From NCBI RefSeq assembly GCF_012849555.1, contig NZ_CP051685.1, positions 6,138,001-6,202,000 of the forward strand: 64,000 nt of DNA, written 5' to 3'. Shown here in pieces: positions 16,560-24,909 of this stretch. The notes beneath the pieces were generated by a model. That model was not told where the DNA came from. It was given only the letters and a program-made list of their open reading frames with translations, and did no database searches. The stretch comes from Massilia forsythiae (GTDB taxonomy: Bacteria > Pseudomonadota > Gammaproteobacteria > Burkholderiales > Burkholderiaceae_D). Position 1 is the stretch's first letter. Every line of letters begins with the position of its first letter. The position numbers and the translations under genes are program-made.

Positions 16560-16826
16560 ATTGGTTACTCCGTAAAAATGGACAGTATTCTGGTGAGGCC
16601 TGGAGCGCCGTCTGTCCTATGACCTTCTGACAACACGACGGTTCCACTTAACTGGTCACAAGATTGCCTGTGTCATCATTCACGGTCTGTGCGCCATCCA
16701 ACATTTCTAAAAATTTCTAAAAATCATAGAAAAATGCGCAATGCATGCTTTTAGAGATCACTTATGTCGTTTTTGATGCGCCATGGGTTGACTGAGACGT
16801 TTTTTCGAAAACTTTGAAAATTCATT

Positions 16827-16840
16827 TTGATACGTATCAA
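16827..16840. promoter_or_regulatory. Perfect FNR-type box TTGAT-ACGT-ATCAA
   Basis: The 14-mer matches the FNR/Anr consensus TTGAT-N4-ATCAA in both half-sites and is fully palindromic. No convincing -10 lies at class II distance on either strand, so it may act at another position or as a repressor site. Confidence 0.55.
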
Positions 16841-17045
16841 TTGAACCTAATGTAGAGACGATCCTGAGAAAACTTTCAGCCTTTACCGATTCCATAAAGC
16901 AAAATTTCAAATATCAATCCAACAATTTCGCTACAAACTCGGGTCAAAATCAGACAATTGCGTGCATCAAGTAACACTCAGAAACAACCATCTGGTTAAA
17001 CTACCATCGATTTCGTTGTAAAATTTCCACACAAGCCGACTTTAG

Positions 17046-17088
17046 GTGCGCTAGCGCACGGACCAATTGTGTAGACGACTTGTAAGCT
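17046..17088 (+). promoter_or_regulatory. Predicted regulon site upstream of ompA-type gene
   Basis: Perfect palindrome GTGCG-CTAG-CGCAC (17046-17059). TAAGCT starts 23 bases later (17083-17088), one base off the 22-base spacing of the other members. It would give an ompA leader of about 60 bases. Confidence 0.6.
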
Positions 17089-17151
17089 TGACATCAACAT
17101 CACTGCAAGGCATGCGATGTCCAGTACCTTTACAACTTATGGGAGTTACCT

Positions 17152-18195
17152 GTGAATAATATGAAGAAGATCGCCCTGGCTGCCGCCCTCCTCTGCTCGG
17201 CTGGCGCTACGCTGGCTCAAGAGGTCGTCAATCCGTCGTGGTACATTGCGCCGACCGTTGTCGGTATCAAGACCGATGCGGATTTCGGCGTCGACGACAA
17301 AGACTGGGGCGGCGGGTTGAAATTTGGTAAGCCAGTGCATCCGCTGTGGGATATCCAGATCGGCGCTACCCACGCTCGTGCCAGCGACGGTCCGTACGAC
17401 TACCGCCAGACCCTGGTCGGTGTCGACGCCCTGCTGATGCTGTCGCGCCAGAACTTCCGTCCGTTCCTGCTGCTGGGTGTCGGCGGCGAACGTGATCACG
17501 TCAGCAACCCGATCCGCAAAGTGTCCGGCTGGTCGCCGTACGCTACTGCCGGCGTCGGTTTCCAGGTTGGCCTGAACGACCGCTGGTCGCTGCAAGCCGA
17601 CGTGCGCGCCGTGAAGAGCAACCTGCGCGACGACGACCAGTACGGCTTCTCGAAAGCCCTGACGAAGTACGCTTCGGTCAGCGCCATCTACGCCTTCAAC
17701 CCGCCGCCGCAGCCGGCCCCGGCCATGACCCCGATGCCGGAACCGATGGCACAGGCACCGGCGCCGGAACCGGCACCGGCACCGGTCGCTCCGCCGCCGC
17801 CGCCGGCACGTTTCGAGAAGGTCAGCATGTCGGCCACCGAACTGTTCGCCTTCGACAGCGCGACCCTGAACCAGCCGCAGCCTAAGCTGGACGAGATCGC
17901 CGCCGCCCTGCAGGCCGACGCTTCGATCACCGACGTCGACATCAACGGCTACACCGACCGCCTCGGTTCGGACAAGTACAACCAGAAGCTGTCGGAGCGC
18001 CGCGCCAACGCCGTGCGTGACTACCTGGTCAGCCATGGCATCGACGCCAGCCGCCTGAAAGCCTACGGCAAGGGCAAGTCCAACCCGGTCGCCACCGATT
18101 GCAACCAGAAGAAGCGCTCGGACCTGATCGCTTGCCTGGCACCGAACCGTCGCGTCGAAGTCGAGCAGATCACCATCGAACGCCGCGTGCAGTAA
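17152..18195 (+). CDS. OmpA-family outer-membrane protein (beta-barrel plus peptidoglycan-binding domain)
   Basis: 347 residues. GTG 17152 is favoured because GGGAG (17141-17145) lies six bases upstream; ATG 17161 is the alternative. A signal peptide ends ATLA|QEV. Residues ~23-185 form an OmpA-like eight-strand barrel ending in aromatic-rich strands (YASVSAIYAF). A Pro/Ala linker (~187-222) leads to the OmpA C-terminal domain (LFAFDSATLNQPQPKLDEIA ... NGYTDRLGSDKYNQKLSERRA ... NRRVEVE), which binds meso-DAP in peptidoglycan. It tethers the outer membrane to the wall. A GTGCG-N4-CGCAC site at 17046 is placed for activation. Two terminator-like hairpins follow. Confidence 0.93.
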   Translation: MNNMKKIALAAALLCSAGATLAQEVVNPSWYIAPTVVGIKTDADFGVDDKDWGGGLKFGKPVHPLWDIQIGATHARASDGPYDYRQTLVGVDALLMLSRQNFRPFLLLGVGGERDHVSNPIRKVSGWSPYATAGVGFQVGLNDRWSLQADVRAVKSNLRDDDQYGFSKALTKYASVSAIYAFNPPPQPAPAMTPMPEPMAQAPAPEPAPAPVAPPPPPARFEKVSMSATELFAFDSATLNQPQPKLDEIAAALQADASITDVDINGYTDRLGSDKYNQKLSERRANAVRDYLVSHGIDASRLKAYGKGKSNPVATDCNQKKRSDLIACLAPNRRVEVEQITIERRVQ

Positions 18196-18283
18196 TCGCG
18201 GCAGGTAGGCAGGAACTGCCCCTCGCGGCAGTCCCTGCCGGGCGATGCCGGCAACGGCATCGATCGAATGGGCGTTGGCCCGT

Positions 18284-18313
18284 AAACGCGCCTCCGGGCG
18301 CGTTTGTTTTTTT
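18284..18313 (+). terminator. Rho-independent terminator abutting the next Shine-Dalgarno
   Basis: AAACGCGCC (18284-18292) pairs with GGCGCGTTT (18297-18305), followed by GTTTTTTT. GGAGGA, the ribosome site of the next gene, starts immediately after the T-tract, so most transcripts end before the downstream gene. Confidence 0.8.
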
Positions 18314-18325
18314 GGAGGAAGCGTA

Positions 18326-19258
18326 ATGGCAGTCAGTAACTGGTTACCGTTTTCGCGCCAGGTCGTCCATGTCATGCGCTGCGCCGTGATGGAATGGCTC
18401 GACCACCGCGCGGCCAGCAAGGGCGCGGCGCTGGCATTTTATTCGCTGTTTTCGCTGGCGCCGATCCTGGTGCTGGTGATCGCCATCGCCGGTTTTTTCT
18501 ATGGTCACGAAGCGGCTCAAGGGCAATTGATCGACGAATTGCGCGGCCTGGTAGGGCCGCAAGGCGCGGAGACCATCCAGGCCATCCTGGCCGGGGCGCG
18601 CAACAAGGAAAGCGGCAGGTTCGCGACCATCGTCGCTTCGGTCCTGCTGATCGTGGGTGCGACCAGCGCCTTTTCGGAACTCAAGGATAGCCTGGATGAA
18701 ATCTGGGGCATGCCGGCGCCCAAGGATGCCAGCTGGTGGGACACGGTGCGCACGCGCCTGCTGTCGTTCGGCCTGATCCTGACCCTCGGCTTGTTGCTGA
18801 TGACTTCGCTGGTGGTATCGGCCGCCCTCGCCGTGGTGGAAAAATACCTGGGCGGCATGTGGCATTCGGCCTCGGTCATCCTCGGCTGGGTCGCCTATGT
18901 GTTCAGCTTCCTGGTGATTTCGGTGCTGTTCGGCGCCATCTACAAGCTGCTGCCGCGCATCAAGCTTTCCTGGCATGACGTGACCATCGGCGCCTTCGGC
19001 ACCGCCATCATGTTTTTCCTTGGGAAGTTCGCGATCGGCCTGTACATCGGCAACAGCGGCACCACCAACAGCTTCGGCGCGGCCGGCTCGCTGATCGCCC
19101 TGCTACTGTGGGTGTACTATTCGGCGCAGATTTTCTTCCTGGGCGCCGAGTTTGCGCGCCAGTACGCGCTGCAACTGGGCAGCCTGCGCAAGAAGGATGT
19201 GCCGGGCGCCAAGGGGTCGAATTCCGGTACCCAGGCAAATCCATCGCCGGCGCATTGA
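18326..19258 (+). CDS. YihY/virulence factor BrkB family membrane protein
   Basis: 310 residues from ATG 18326, with GGAGGAA just upstream. There are six predicted transmembrane helices. Family blocks: RAASKGAALAFYSLFSLAPILVLVIAIAGFFYG at the start, ATSAFSELKDSLDEIWGMPAP, and YGASGSLI-like FGAAGSLIALLLWVYYSAQIFFLGAEFARQYA near the end. The family was once called 'ribonuclease BN', which is not supported; its function is unknown, possibly transport or a lipid function. It sits directly downstream of the ompA terminator, so its expression may depend on read-through or an unseen promoter. Confidence 0.93.
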   Translation: MAVSNWLPFSRQVVHVMRCAVMEWLDHRAASKGAALAFYSLFSLAPILVLVIAIAGFFYGHEAAQGQLIDELRGLVGPQGAETIQAILAGARNKESGRFATIVASVLLIVGATSAFSELKDSLDEIWGMPAPKDASWWDTVRTRLLSFGLILTLGLLLMTSLVVSAALAVVEKYLGGMWHSASVILGWVAYVFSFLVISVLFGAIYKLLPRIKLSWHDVTIGAFGTAIMFFLGKFAIGLYIGNSGTTNSFGAAGSLIALLLWVYYSAQIFFLGAEFARQYALQLGSLRKKDVPGAKGSNSGTQANPSPAH

Positions 19259-19385
19259 ATACCGCCTGCGGGCGCGACGCCGGGCTGTCCGATGGGCAGC
19301 CCGGCATCCACTTGGCCAGGCCGCCTGGCCACACGCCCCAGCGATAGCGAAGCCGCCCTGGTCTGCAGAGACAGGCGTCCGGGTC

Positions 19386-20666
19386 TTATTCCCCGAGCAG
19401 TTCGGCAATCACTTCCATGCCCTCGACGCGCTCGGCCACCACCTTGATCACCACCACCACCGGCACCCCCAGCAGCAAGCCCCACATCCCCCACAGCCAG
19501 CCCCAGAACAGCAGGCTGACGAACACCGCGGCCGGATTCATCTTGGCGATCTTGCCGGTCATCCAGGTGGTGACCACCATGCCCACCAGGGTCGCGGTGG
19601 CCAGCGACACCGCCGACACCAGGATCACCATGCGCAGCGATTCGAACTGCAGGAAGGCGACCAGGCCGGTGGCGGAAGTGATCAGCAAGGGACCGAAATA
19701 CGGCATCACGTGCGCCACGCCGGCGAAAATGGCCCAGGCACCGGCATTTTCCAGGCCGATCATGCGCAGCGCTACCCACATCAGCAGCGCCAGCAAGACA
19801 TTCGTGACGAGCAGCATGAACATGTAATTCTGGATCGAGGTATTGATGTCTTCCAGGATGTGGACGGTCACCTTTTTTTTCGTCAGCGACGGTCCGGTCA
19901 ACTTGACCAGCTTGCGCTTGAAGGTGTCGCCCGCCAGCAGCAGGAAGAACACCAGGAATACCACCATGGTTGCCTGCGACACGAAGCTGGCCAGGCCGAC
20001 CGAGCCGGCCAGCAGCCAGTCCATGATGCGGAAATTGCTGGAACCGGGCGTGGCCGCCTGGGCCGCGGCGGCGGCCGAGCGCCGCTGCGCCGCGCGGCGC
20101 GCATCGGCGCCGGCATTCGCGGCCGCCTGCTCGATCTCTGCGGCGGCGGCCTGCATCTGCTGGATGGTCGAGGGTTGGCCATCCGACGCCCGGGTGATCA
20201 GGCGCGTGACCTTGTGGGTCAGCGCCGGCAATTCGTCGACGATATTGAAGAATTCGCCCTGCACGCGCTGCACGGTCAGCGCCATGCCGGCCAGGATCAG
20301 GCCGGTCACCAGCGTGGCGCCGACGATGCGTTTGATGTGCCAGCGCTCGAGCCAGCGCACGACCGGGCTCAGGGTATAGGCGATGAAAATGCCGAGTAAC
20401 AGCGGCACGAAGAAATTCTTGGCCCATTGCAGGCCGAACACGAAAGCGACGGTAGCGATGACGCCGAGCGACAGGCCGCGCGCATTCACATGCATCGGCA
20501 GGCGCAGGCTGCCATGCTGGGCGCCGAGCTCCTCGCCGGTGGGCACCCCCGCGGCCGACACCAGGCCGGCGTCATGCGCCGCTGCCCCTGGATCCGCGCC
20601 GGAGGCAATGGGAACCGCGGAATCTGGCGCCGCGGCGGAAGCCGGGCCGGGTTTGGCGAGCTGCAT
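19386..20666 (-). CDS. AI-2E family transporter (PerM-like permease)
   Basis: 426 residues from ATG 20666. After a ~60-residue disordered N terminus come about eight transmembrane helices in the AI-2E/PerM arrangement: LGVIATVAFVFGLQWAKNFFVPLLLGIFIAYTLSPVVRWLER, then a cytosolic/periplasmic helical insert (residues ~150-205, alanine-rich), FLVFFLLLAGDTFKRKLVKL, IQNYMFMLLVTNVLLALL and VAHVMPYFGPLLI. Proteins of the family export autoinducer-2 (TqsA) or act as Na+/H+ antiporters; which applies here is not visible. Confidence 0.9.
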   Translation of the reverse strand: MQLAKPGPASAAAPDSAVPIASGADPGAAAHDAGLVSAAGVPTGEELGAQHGSLRLPMHVNARGLSLGVIATVAFVFGLQWAKNFFVPLLLGIFIAYTLSPVVRWLERWHIKRIVGATLVTGLILAGMALTVQRVQGEFFNIVDELPALTHKVTRLITRASDGQPSTIQQMQAAAAEIEQAAANAGADARRAAQRRSAAAAAQAATPGSSNFRIMDWLLAGSVGLASFVSQATMVVFLVFFLLLAGDTFKRKLVKLTGPSLTKKKVTVHILEDINTSIQNYMFMLLVTNVLLALLMWVALRMIGLENAGAWAIFAGVAHVMPYFGPLLITSATGLVAFLQFESLRMVILVSAVSLATATLVGMVVTTWMTGKIAKMNPAAVFVSLLFWGWLWGMWGLLLGVPVVVVIKVVAERVEGMEVIAELLGE

Positions 20667-20867
20667 AGTCTTACCTGAAAAGGGTCCGAACCAAAAGGTA
20701 CGGGCCGCCATGCCGGGGAATCCGGCGGCGGCTGCCGATGCAGTGTACCGGCAAAGGCCGGCAACCGGCGCGTAAATGTGCAGTCGTCCACATGGCGCCG
20801 CGTTGCCGCTGCGTTCGCAGTGCGCGGCAGTGCGGCGCGCTGCGTACGTCGTTACGACGAGCCCAGC

Positions 20868-21182
20868 TTACTTGACGCGGACGTCGTTCTTAACCGAGGT
20901 CACGCCCTTCACGCCGCGTGCGACGTCGGCAGCGCGCTTGGCATCATCCGGCTGGGCCACGAAGCCCGACAGCTGCACGTCGCCCTTGTAGGTCTCGACA
21001 TTGATCTCGCTGGATTTCAGGCTCGGCTCGTTGAAGATCGCAGCCTTGACCTTGGCGGTCACGACGGCGTCGTCGACGTACTCGCCGGTGCTTTCGCGCG
21101 ACGGGGTCGACGAGCAGCCGACGATGGTGAAGGCGACGGTAGCGGTGAAGATGGCGGTGGCGACGCGTTTGCTGATGTTCAT
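20868..21182 (-). CDS. BON-domain lipoprotein (copy 1)
   Basis: 104 residues from ATG 21182, preceded by AAGGAG. A lipoprotein signal with lipobox TIVGC leads to a single BON domain (DDAVVTAKVKAAIFNEPSLKSSEINVETYKGDVQLSGFVAQPDDAKRAADVARGVKGVTSVKNDVRVK), an alpha/beta module that binds phospholipid or attaches proteins to membranes, as in OsmY/DolP. It is about 65% identical by eye to the copy at 27796. The upstream inverted repeat at 21314-21327 and TAAAAC place it in the predicted local regulon; osmotic or envelope stress is a reasonable cue. Confidence 0.92.
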   Translation of the reverse strand: MNISKRVATAIFTATVAFTIVGCSSTPSRESTGEYVDDAVVTAKVKAAIFNEPSLKSSEINVETYKGDVQLSGFVAQPDDAKRAADVARGVKGVTSVKNDVRVK

Positions 21183-21285
21183 GGTGTGCTCCTTGTTGTA
21201 CATGGTGGTGGTTGAGCTCGGAAAGAGTCTGGCGCGGGGAGCGCCTGCTGGTGCCCGATCTTGTATCGATCGATGCGTCATGGAC

Positions 21286-21327
21286 GTTTTACGCTGCTGT
21301 ACAGACAAACTCTGTTCGCTGGCGTAC
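21286..21327 (-). promoter_or_regulatory. Predicted regulon site for BON lipoprotein 1
   Basis: Minus strand GTACG-CCAG-CGAAC (21327-21314), 22 bases, then TAAAAC (21291-21286). Same geometry as the other sites. Confidence 0.65.
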
Positions 21328-21375
21328 ATAGGCAAATAGATAATGAAAAATGGGTTTCGAGCTTCCTCTAAATCA

Positions 21376-21417
21376 GTGCGTCATCGCACAGACCTCAAGT
21401 GGTGCGCGCCCTAACCT
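21376..21417 (+). promoter_or_regulatory. Predicted regulon site for the 21448 lipoprotein
   Basis: GTGCG-TCAT-CGCAC (21376-21389), 22 bases, then TAACCT (21412-21417). It is the divergent partner of the site at 21314. Confidence 0.65.
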
Positions 21418-21447
21418 GTCCATACATCTTTGCCAGGAGAACAAGTC

Positions 21448-21918
21448 ATGAAAGCATCTCACACCCTTGCCGCCGTGCTCGCGGCCGGTGCGCTCCTCGG
21501 TGGCTGCGCCAGTAATTCGTCCCAGCCCTACTATGGCAGCAACGACGGCTACCGCAGCGGCTACGACAACACCGCTTCCGCCGGCTACGGCACGATCGAA
21601 TCGATCCAGGTGACCAACGGCGAAGGCCGCACCAGCGGCGCCGGCGCCATCGTCGGCGGCCTCGTGGGCGCACTAGCGGGCAACCAGGTCGGCAGCGGCG
21701 GCGGACGTACGGCAGCCACCGTGGCCGGCGGCGTCGCCGGCGCCGCCATCGGCAACCGGGTCGAATCGAACCGCAACGCAGCGGAAGGCCAGCAAATGTA
21801 TTCGGTCAATGTACGCCTCGATAATGGCGAATACCGCAGCGTGACCCAGGACAGTGTGTATGACCTGCGCGTGGGCAACCGCGTGCGCATCGTCGACGGC
21901 CGCGTCTACCGCTATTGA
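21448..21918 (+). CDS. Glycine-zipper 2TM lipoprotein (SlyB/17-kDa antigen-like)
   Basis: 156 residues from ATG 21448 with AGGAGA upstream. Lipobox LLGGC. After a Tyr/Ser/Gly-rich linker comes a glycine-zipper hairpin (AGAIVGGLVGALAGNQVGSGGGRTAATVAGGVAGAAIGNRVE, residues ~70-112) and a C-terminal beta region (YSVNVRLDNGEYRSVTQDSVYDLRVGNRVRIVDGRVYRY). This is the Rick_17kDa_Anti/SlyB architecture found in outer-membrane lipoproteins that interact with BAM or stabilise the outer membrane. It is divergent from a BON lipoprotein; each has its own predicted site. Terminator at 21992. Confidence 0.92.
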   Translation: MKASHTLAAVLAAGALLGGCASNSSQPYYGSNDGYRSGYDNTASAGYGTIESIQVTNGEGRTSGAGAIVGGLVGALAGNQVGSGGGRTAATVAGGVAGAAIGNRVESNRNAAEGQQMYSVNVRLDNGEYRSVTQDSVYDLRVGNRVRIVDGRVYRY

Positions 21919-21991
21919 GCGCAGGCACGGGAGCGTGGATCGTCCACGCCCTGTGCCGTGGCGGGAACGCTTAGCGACGCATCACCGAAGC

Positions 21992-22015
21992 AGCCGGCCC
22001 AGCGCCGGCTTTTTT
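21992..22015 (+). terminator. Rho-independent terminator
   Basis: AGCCGGC (21992-21998) pairs with GCCGGCT (22004-22010), followed by a T-tract to 22015. It ends the 21448 lipoprotein transcript. Confidence 0.75.
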
Positions 22016-22171
22016 CATCGGCGCATGGCGGCGGATACCGGCTTGGCCGATGCCCTGCAAAAAAAGACGGCGCCCAATCCAGGATTGCGACGCCGCTCAA
22101 GCCCCACCATATTCGTTGAAGCGCGGTGCCGGTACAAAGACGCATCGGCCACGCTCCATGTCATGTTAACC

Positions 22172-22531
22172 TCAGTAGGCCACTTGCTGCGCACGTTTGC
22201 GCTGCACGTACCATGTGGCCACGCCCGCGAGCGTGGCGACAGCCAGCGCCGGCTTGACCAGGCGGCGCCTGCGGATGAAGCTCAGCGCCGGCAAGACGTA
22301 GGGCGCCAGCGACGTGATGCTGGCGCCGGTCGGCTTGAGCAGCATGTCGGCGCGCGCACGCAATGCCCAGGTTGCATGGTCGAGCGCCGAATGCAGCATG
22401 ACCTCGGGCTTCGCGTCGTGCTTGATCTGGGCGCGCGCATGCGCTGCGCCTGCCCGGTAGAACTCGCCGTCGCGCAGCAATGCGCGCTTGCGCTCGGCGT
22501 GCGACATGCCATCGTGATCCTTCTTGTCCAT
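22172..22531 (-). CDS. Small basic helical protein, YqjK-position
   Basis: 119 residues from ATG 22531, with GGAGAAC upstream. The N-terminal half is charged and helical (ERKRALLRDGEFYRAGAAHARAQIKHDAKPEVMLHSALDHATWALRARADMLL). A C-terminal hydrophobic segment (PALAVATLAGVATWYVQ) is flanked by RRRR and KRKR, indicating a tail-anchored inner-membrane protein. It occupies the place of YqjK in the E. coli yqjCDEK operon, but sequence similarity is not evident. Last gene of the six-gene operon that starts at 25393. Confidence 0.78.
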   Translation of the reverse strand: MDKKDHDGMSHAERKRALLRDGEFYRAGAAHARAQIKHDAKPEVMLHSALDHATWALRARADMLLKPTGASITSLAPYVLPALSFIRRRRLVKPALAVATLAGVATWYVQRKRAQQVAY

Positions 22532-22574
22532 ATGTTCTCCTCGTTGAGCCTCGCGCGATGGCAAGCAGGATGCC

Positions 22575-22961
22575 TTACATCAGCGTTTCACGATCGTTGC
22601 GCAATTCCTTCATGGTTTCAGGGAAAGCCAGCTTGCCCTGCTTGAGCATCGAAAGTCCCTTGCCCACCAGGATCGCGGTAATGACGGCAAACACCAGAAA
22701 CATCACCAGCAGGATCTTCCAGCCCATTTCGTCCCAGGCCAGCGCCACGATGGTCGCGGTGCCGTAGGCCAGGGCGAACCAGGTCGCCAGCACCGCCGTG
22801 GCGAAGATGGCGATCAGTTCGATCACATGGTTGCGCACTTCCGACAGTTCGAGTGCCGCGAGTTCCACACGCGACACCACGAGGCCGAACAGGTTCTTCG
22901 CCAGGCCGGTGATCCCACCGATGAGGCCGGGGCTATGCACGACGGTATCTTGTTTTTCCAT
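22575..22961 (-). CDS. YqjE-like membrane protein (phage-holin superfamily III / DUF1469)
   Basis: 128 residues with two transmembrane helices (VIELIAIFATAVLATWFALAYGTATIVALAW and WKILLVMFLVFAVITAILVGKG). The preceding amphipathic helix (GGITGLAKNLFGLVVSRVELAALELSEVRNHV) is typical of the Phage_holin_3_6 family, whose chromosomal members (YqjE) are not phage holins. It sits directly after the YqjD-like gene, as in E. coli. Role unknown; probably a membrane partner of YqjD. Confidence 0.88.
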   Translation of the reverse strand: MEKQDTVVHSPGLIGGITGLAKNLFGLVVSRVELAALELSEVRNHVIELIAIFATAVLATWFALAYGTATIVALAWDEMGWKILLVMFLVFAVITAILVGKGLSMLKQGKLAFPETMKELRNDRETLM

Positions 22962-22979
22962 GGCTGCCCCCGACCGCTC

Positions 22980-23318
22980 TTATTTACGGCCTACGATGAC
23001 ACCCAGCAGCAAACCGACGCCGGCAGCCACGGCGACGGTACGCCACGGGTTATCCTTCACATAGACATCGGCCGTGTGCGCCAGTTCCTTGCCCTTGACG
23101 ACAGCTTGATCCTGGTATTTGCCGGCGCTGCCCAGGGCGGCGTCCAGCAGGTCCATGCCGCGCTCGCGCAGCTCGTCGGCCTTGTTGCCGGTCAGGGAAG
23201 CGGCCGCGTTCAGCAGCGACTGGGCATTCTTGACCAGCGACTTGACGTCATCCTGGGTGTCGTCCAGGTTGTCCTTGGCGGAATAGGCGTTGGCTTTGGC
23301 GCGCAGGTTGTTCAGCAT
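22980..23318 (-). CDS. YqjD/ElaB-like DUF883 membrane protein
   Basis: 112 residues. A long soluble helix (AKDNLDDTQDDVKSLVKNAQSLLNAAASLTGNKADELRERGMDLL) is followed by the diagnostic DNPWRTVAVAAGVGLLLGVIVGRK, a C-terminal membrane anchor. In E. coli the family (YqjD, ElaB, YgaM) is stationary-phase induced, sits in the inner membrane and binds ribosomes. It is adjacent to the YqjE-like gene and behind a ferritin-like gene, consistent with a stress operon. Confidence 0.93.
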   Translation of the reverse strand: MLNNLRAKANAYSAKDNLDDTQDDVKSLVKNAQSLLNAAASLTGNKADELRERGMDLLDAALGSAGKYQDQAVVKGKELAHTADVYVKDNPWRTVAVAAGVGLLLGVIVGRK

Positions 23319-23375
23319 GATGTACTCCTGTTGTAGTTGGTAATGGTGAGGATGGTGGATAAATGGCGCTGCGGT

Positions 23376-23912
23376 TCAGACCAGGAAGTCGCGCATGTCG
23401 TCGGCATGCTCTTCTTCGGTGGCCAGGATCTCGATCAGCATGTGCTTGGTGGTCGGATCCTTGTCGCCGATCGCCTCGATCATCTGGCGATACGATTCGA
23501 TGGCAACACGTTCGGCGATCAGGTCGGCGCGGATCATGGCTTGCGGATCTTCCGAATCGTCGTATTCGGCATGGCTGCGCTGGGTCAGCGTGGCCGGGTT
23601 GAAGTTCGGCGAACCGTTCAGCTGCACGATGCGTTCCGCAATACGGTCGGCGTGTTCCTGCTCTTCCTGCGCGTGTTCGAGGAATTCCGCCTTCAAGTCG
23701 CCCATGTTGGGGCCGCTCACGGTGTAGTAATGGCGCTTGTAGCGCAGCACGCACAGCAGTTCGGTGGCCAGCGCGGCGTTCAGCATGGCGACCACGGCTT
23801 CGCGGTCGGCGGCGTAGCCGTCGGTGACGGCGCCGTCTTCCAGGTTGGCGGCAGCCTGGCGGATGGCGTTGATGTCGAAACCGCTCGAGAGTTCTTTGGC
23901 GTTCTGTTCCAT
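23376..23912 (-). CDS. Ferritin-like diiron protein (bacterioferritin/Dps-like)
   Basis: 178 residues from ATG 23912, preceded by GGAAG. A four-helix bundle with diiron ligands is visible: ATELLCVLRYKRHYY (helix A, Glu), EHAQEEQEHADRIAERI (helix B, ExxH), LIAERVAIESYRQMIEAI (helix C, Glu) and EILATEEEHADDMRDFL (helix D, ExxH). This matches the bacterioferritin-like ferritin subfamily widespread in soil bacteria. It probably stores iron or consumes peroxide. It is embedded in an envelope/stress operon between a DUF4398-OmpA lipoprotein and YqjD, so iron/peroxide protection may be coexpressed with envelope remodelling. No heme-ligating methionine could be assigned with confidence. Confidence 0.9.
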   Translation of the reverse strand: MEQNAKELSSGFDINAIRQAAANLEDGAVTDGYAADREAVVAMLNAALATELLCVLRYKRHYYTVSGPNMGDLKAEFLEHAQEEQEHADRIAERIVQLNGSPNFNPATLTQRSHAEYDDSEDPQAMIRADLIAERVAIESYRQMIEAIGDKDPTTKHMLIEILATEEEHADDMRDFLV

Positions 23913-23958
23913 GGTAATGCTTCCTCTAGTAAAAATCTGAATCAATATGGGGGTGCGA

Positions 23959-24909
23959 TCAGCGCTGCGCGGCGCGCGGCGGGATCGTCGCGCCCTCGTT
24001 CGACAGCACGATCTCGACGCGGCGGTTGAGCTGGCGGTTGCTTGCCGTATCGTTCGACGCCACCGGATAGTCCTTGCCGTAGCCGCGCATGGCCACGTGG
24101 TCGCGCGGCACGCCCAGGCCGATCAGGGCTTGCGCCACCGAACCGGCGCGGCGCTCCGACAGGTCCTGGTTGTGGGCGGCGCTGCCGGTGCTGTCGGTAA
24201 ATCCTTCGACCAGCACGGTACGTTGCGGGTTCTGGGTCATGACGTCGGCCAGCTTGCGCACGCTCGCCATGCCGTTGGCGGTGAGTTCGGCGCGGTCGGT
24301 GGCGAACAGCACGTCGCCGATGGTCACTACCATGCCGCGTTCGGTCTTTTGCGCATGCAGCTCGACCAGCAGCGCTTCCAGGCGCGCCGAACGTTCGGCC
24401 AGCTGGGCGGCCTGCTGCTGCGCGGCCTGGGCCTGCACCTGGGCATTGGCAGCTTGTGCCTGGGCATCGGCGGCCTGTGCCTGGGCGGTGGCGATCTGCG
24501 CCTGGGCGGCGGCGGCTTCGCGCTTGGCGCGGTCGGCCTCGGCGGTACGCGCTTCCAGCTGCACGCGGTCGCGTTCGCGGCTGGCGTTGGCGATATCGGA
24601 TTCGGCCGACTTGGCCTTCGCCACTTCCTGCGCCGTGGCGATGCGCTGCTTGGCGACGTAGGCCAGGCGATCGATGGTGTCCAGGCTCTCGCGCTTGGCG
24701 GCGGCCTGGTTGGCGCGGTCGAGCGCGTCGCTGGCCTGGCGGAATTCCTGCGGCGCGTACGACGACACCTGGGCATTGTTGTTGGCGGCGACGAAGTCGG
24801 CGCGTGCCTCGTCCAGCGTCGGCGTGGTGGTCGGCACCGAGCTGCAGGCGGCCAGGAACACGCCGCTGCCGATCAGCATCGAGGTCATTTTCAATAAACG
24901 CGCTTTCAT
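23959..24909 (-). CDS. DUF4398 and OmpA-domain lipoprotein
   Basis: 316 residues. A lipoprotein signal ends LAAC at residue 22. Residues ~30-110 are DUF4398 (LDEARADFVAANNNAQVSSYAPQEFRQASDALDRANQAAAKRES). Residues ~110-185 form an alanine/glutamine coiled coil (repeated AQAQAA). The C terminus is an OmpA peptidoglycan-binding domain (GDVLFATDRAELTANGM ... VEGFTDSTGSAAHNQDLSERRA ... NRQLNRRVEIVLSNEG). It links outer membrane and wall at a distance set by the coiled coil. Second gene of the operon, 94 bases after a short DUF4398 lipoprotein that looks like a truncated relative. Confidence 0.93.
   Translation of the reverse strand: MKARLLKMTSMLIGSGVFLAACSSVPTTTPTLDEARADFVAANNNAQVSSYAPQEFRQASDALDRANQAAAKRESLDTIDRLAYVAKQRIATAQEVAKAKSAESDIANASRERDRVQLEARTAEADRAKREAAAAQAQIATAQAQAADAQAQAANAQVQAQAAQQQAAQLAERSARLEALLVELHAQKTERGMVVTIGDVLFATDRAELTANGMASVRKLADVMTQNPQRTVLVEGFTDSTGSAAHNQDLSERRAGSVAQALIGLGVPRDHVAMRGYGKDYPVASNDTASNRQLNRRVEIVLSNEGATIPPRAAQR

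Larger units (their letters stand above)
16560..17151. other. 592-bp A/T-rich divergent regulatory region
   Basis: No ORF of note. The region is strikingly A/T-rich against its surroundings and contains runs such as AAAATTTC and TTTTTCGAAAA, likely curved or nucleoid-protein bound DNA. It holds two perfect 14-bp palindromes, an FNR-type box at 16827 and a regulon site at 17046. It separates the winged-helix gene from the OmpA-family gene. Confidence 0.7.

Noticed and set aside
19279..19305. Terminator between yihY-like and AI-2E genes
   Set aside because: A good 9-bp stem exists but no T-tract on either strand, so it is not listed as a terminator.
22575..22961. Phage holin from a second prophage
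   Set aside because: The holin-superfamily name reflects distant similarity; context (YqjD neighbour) is chromosomal YqjE-like.
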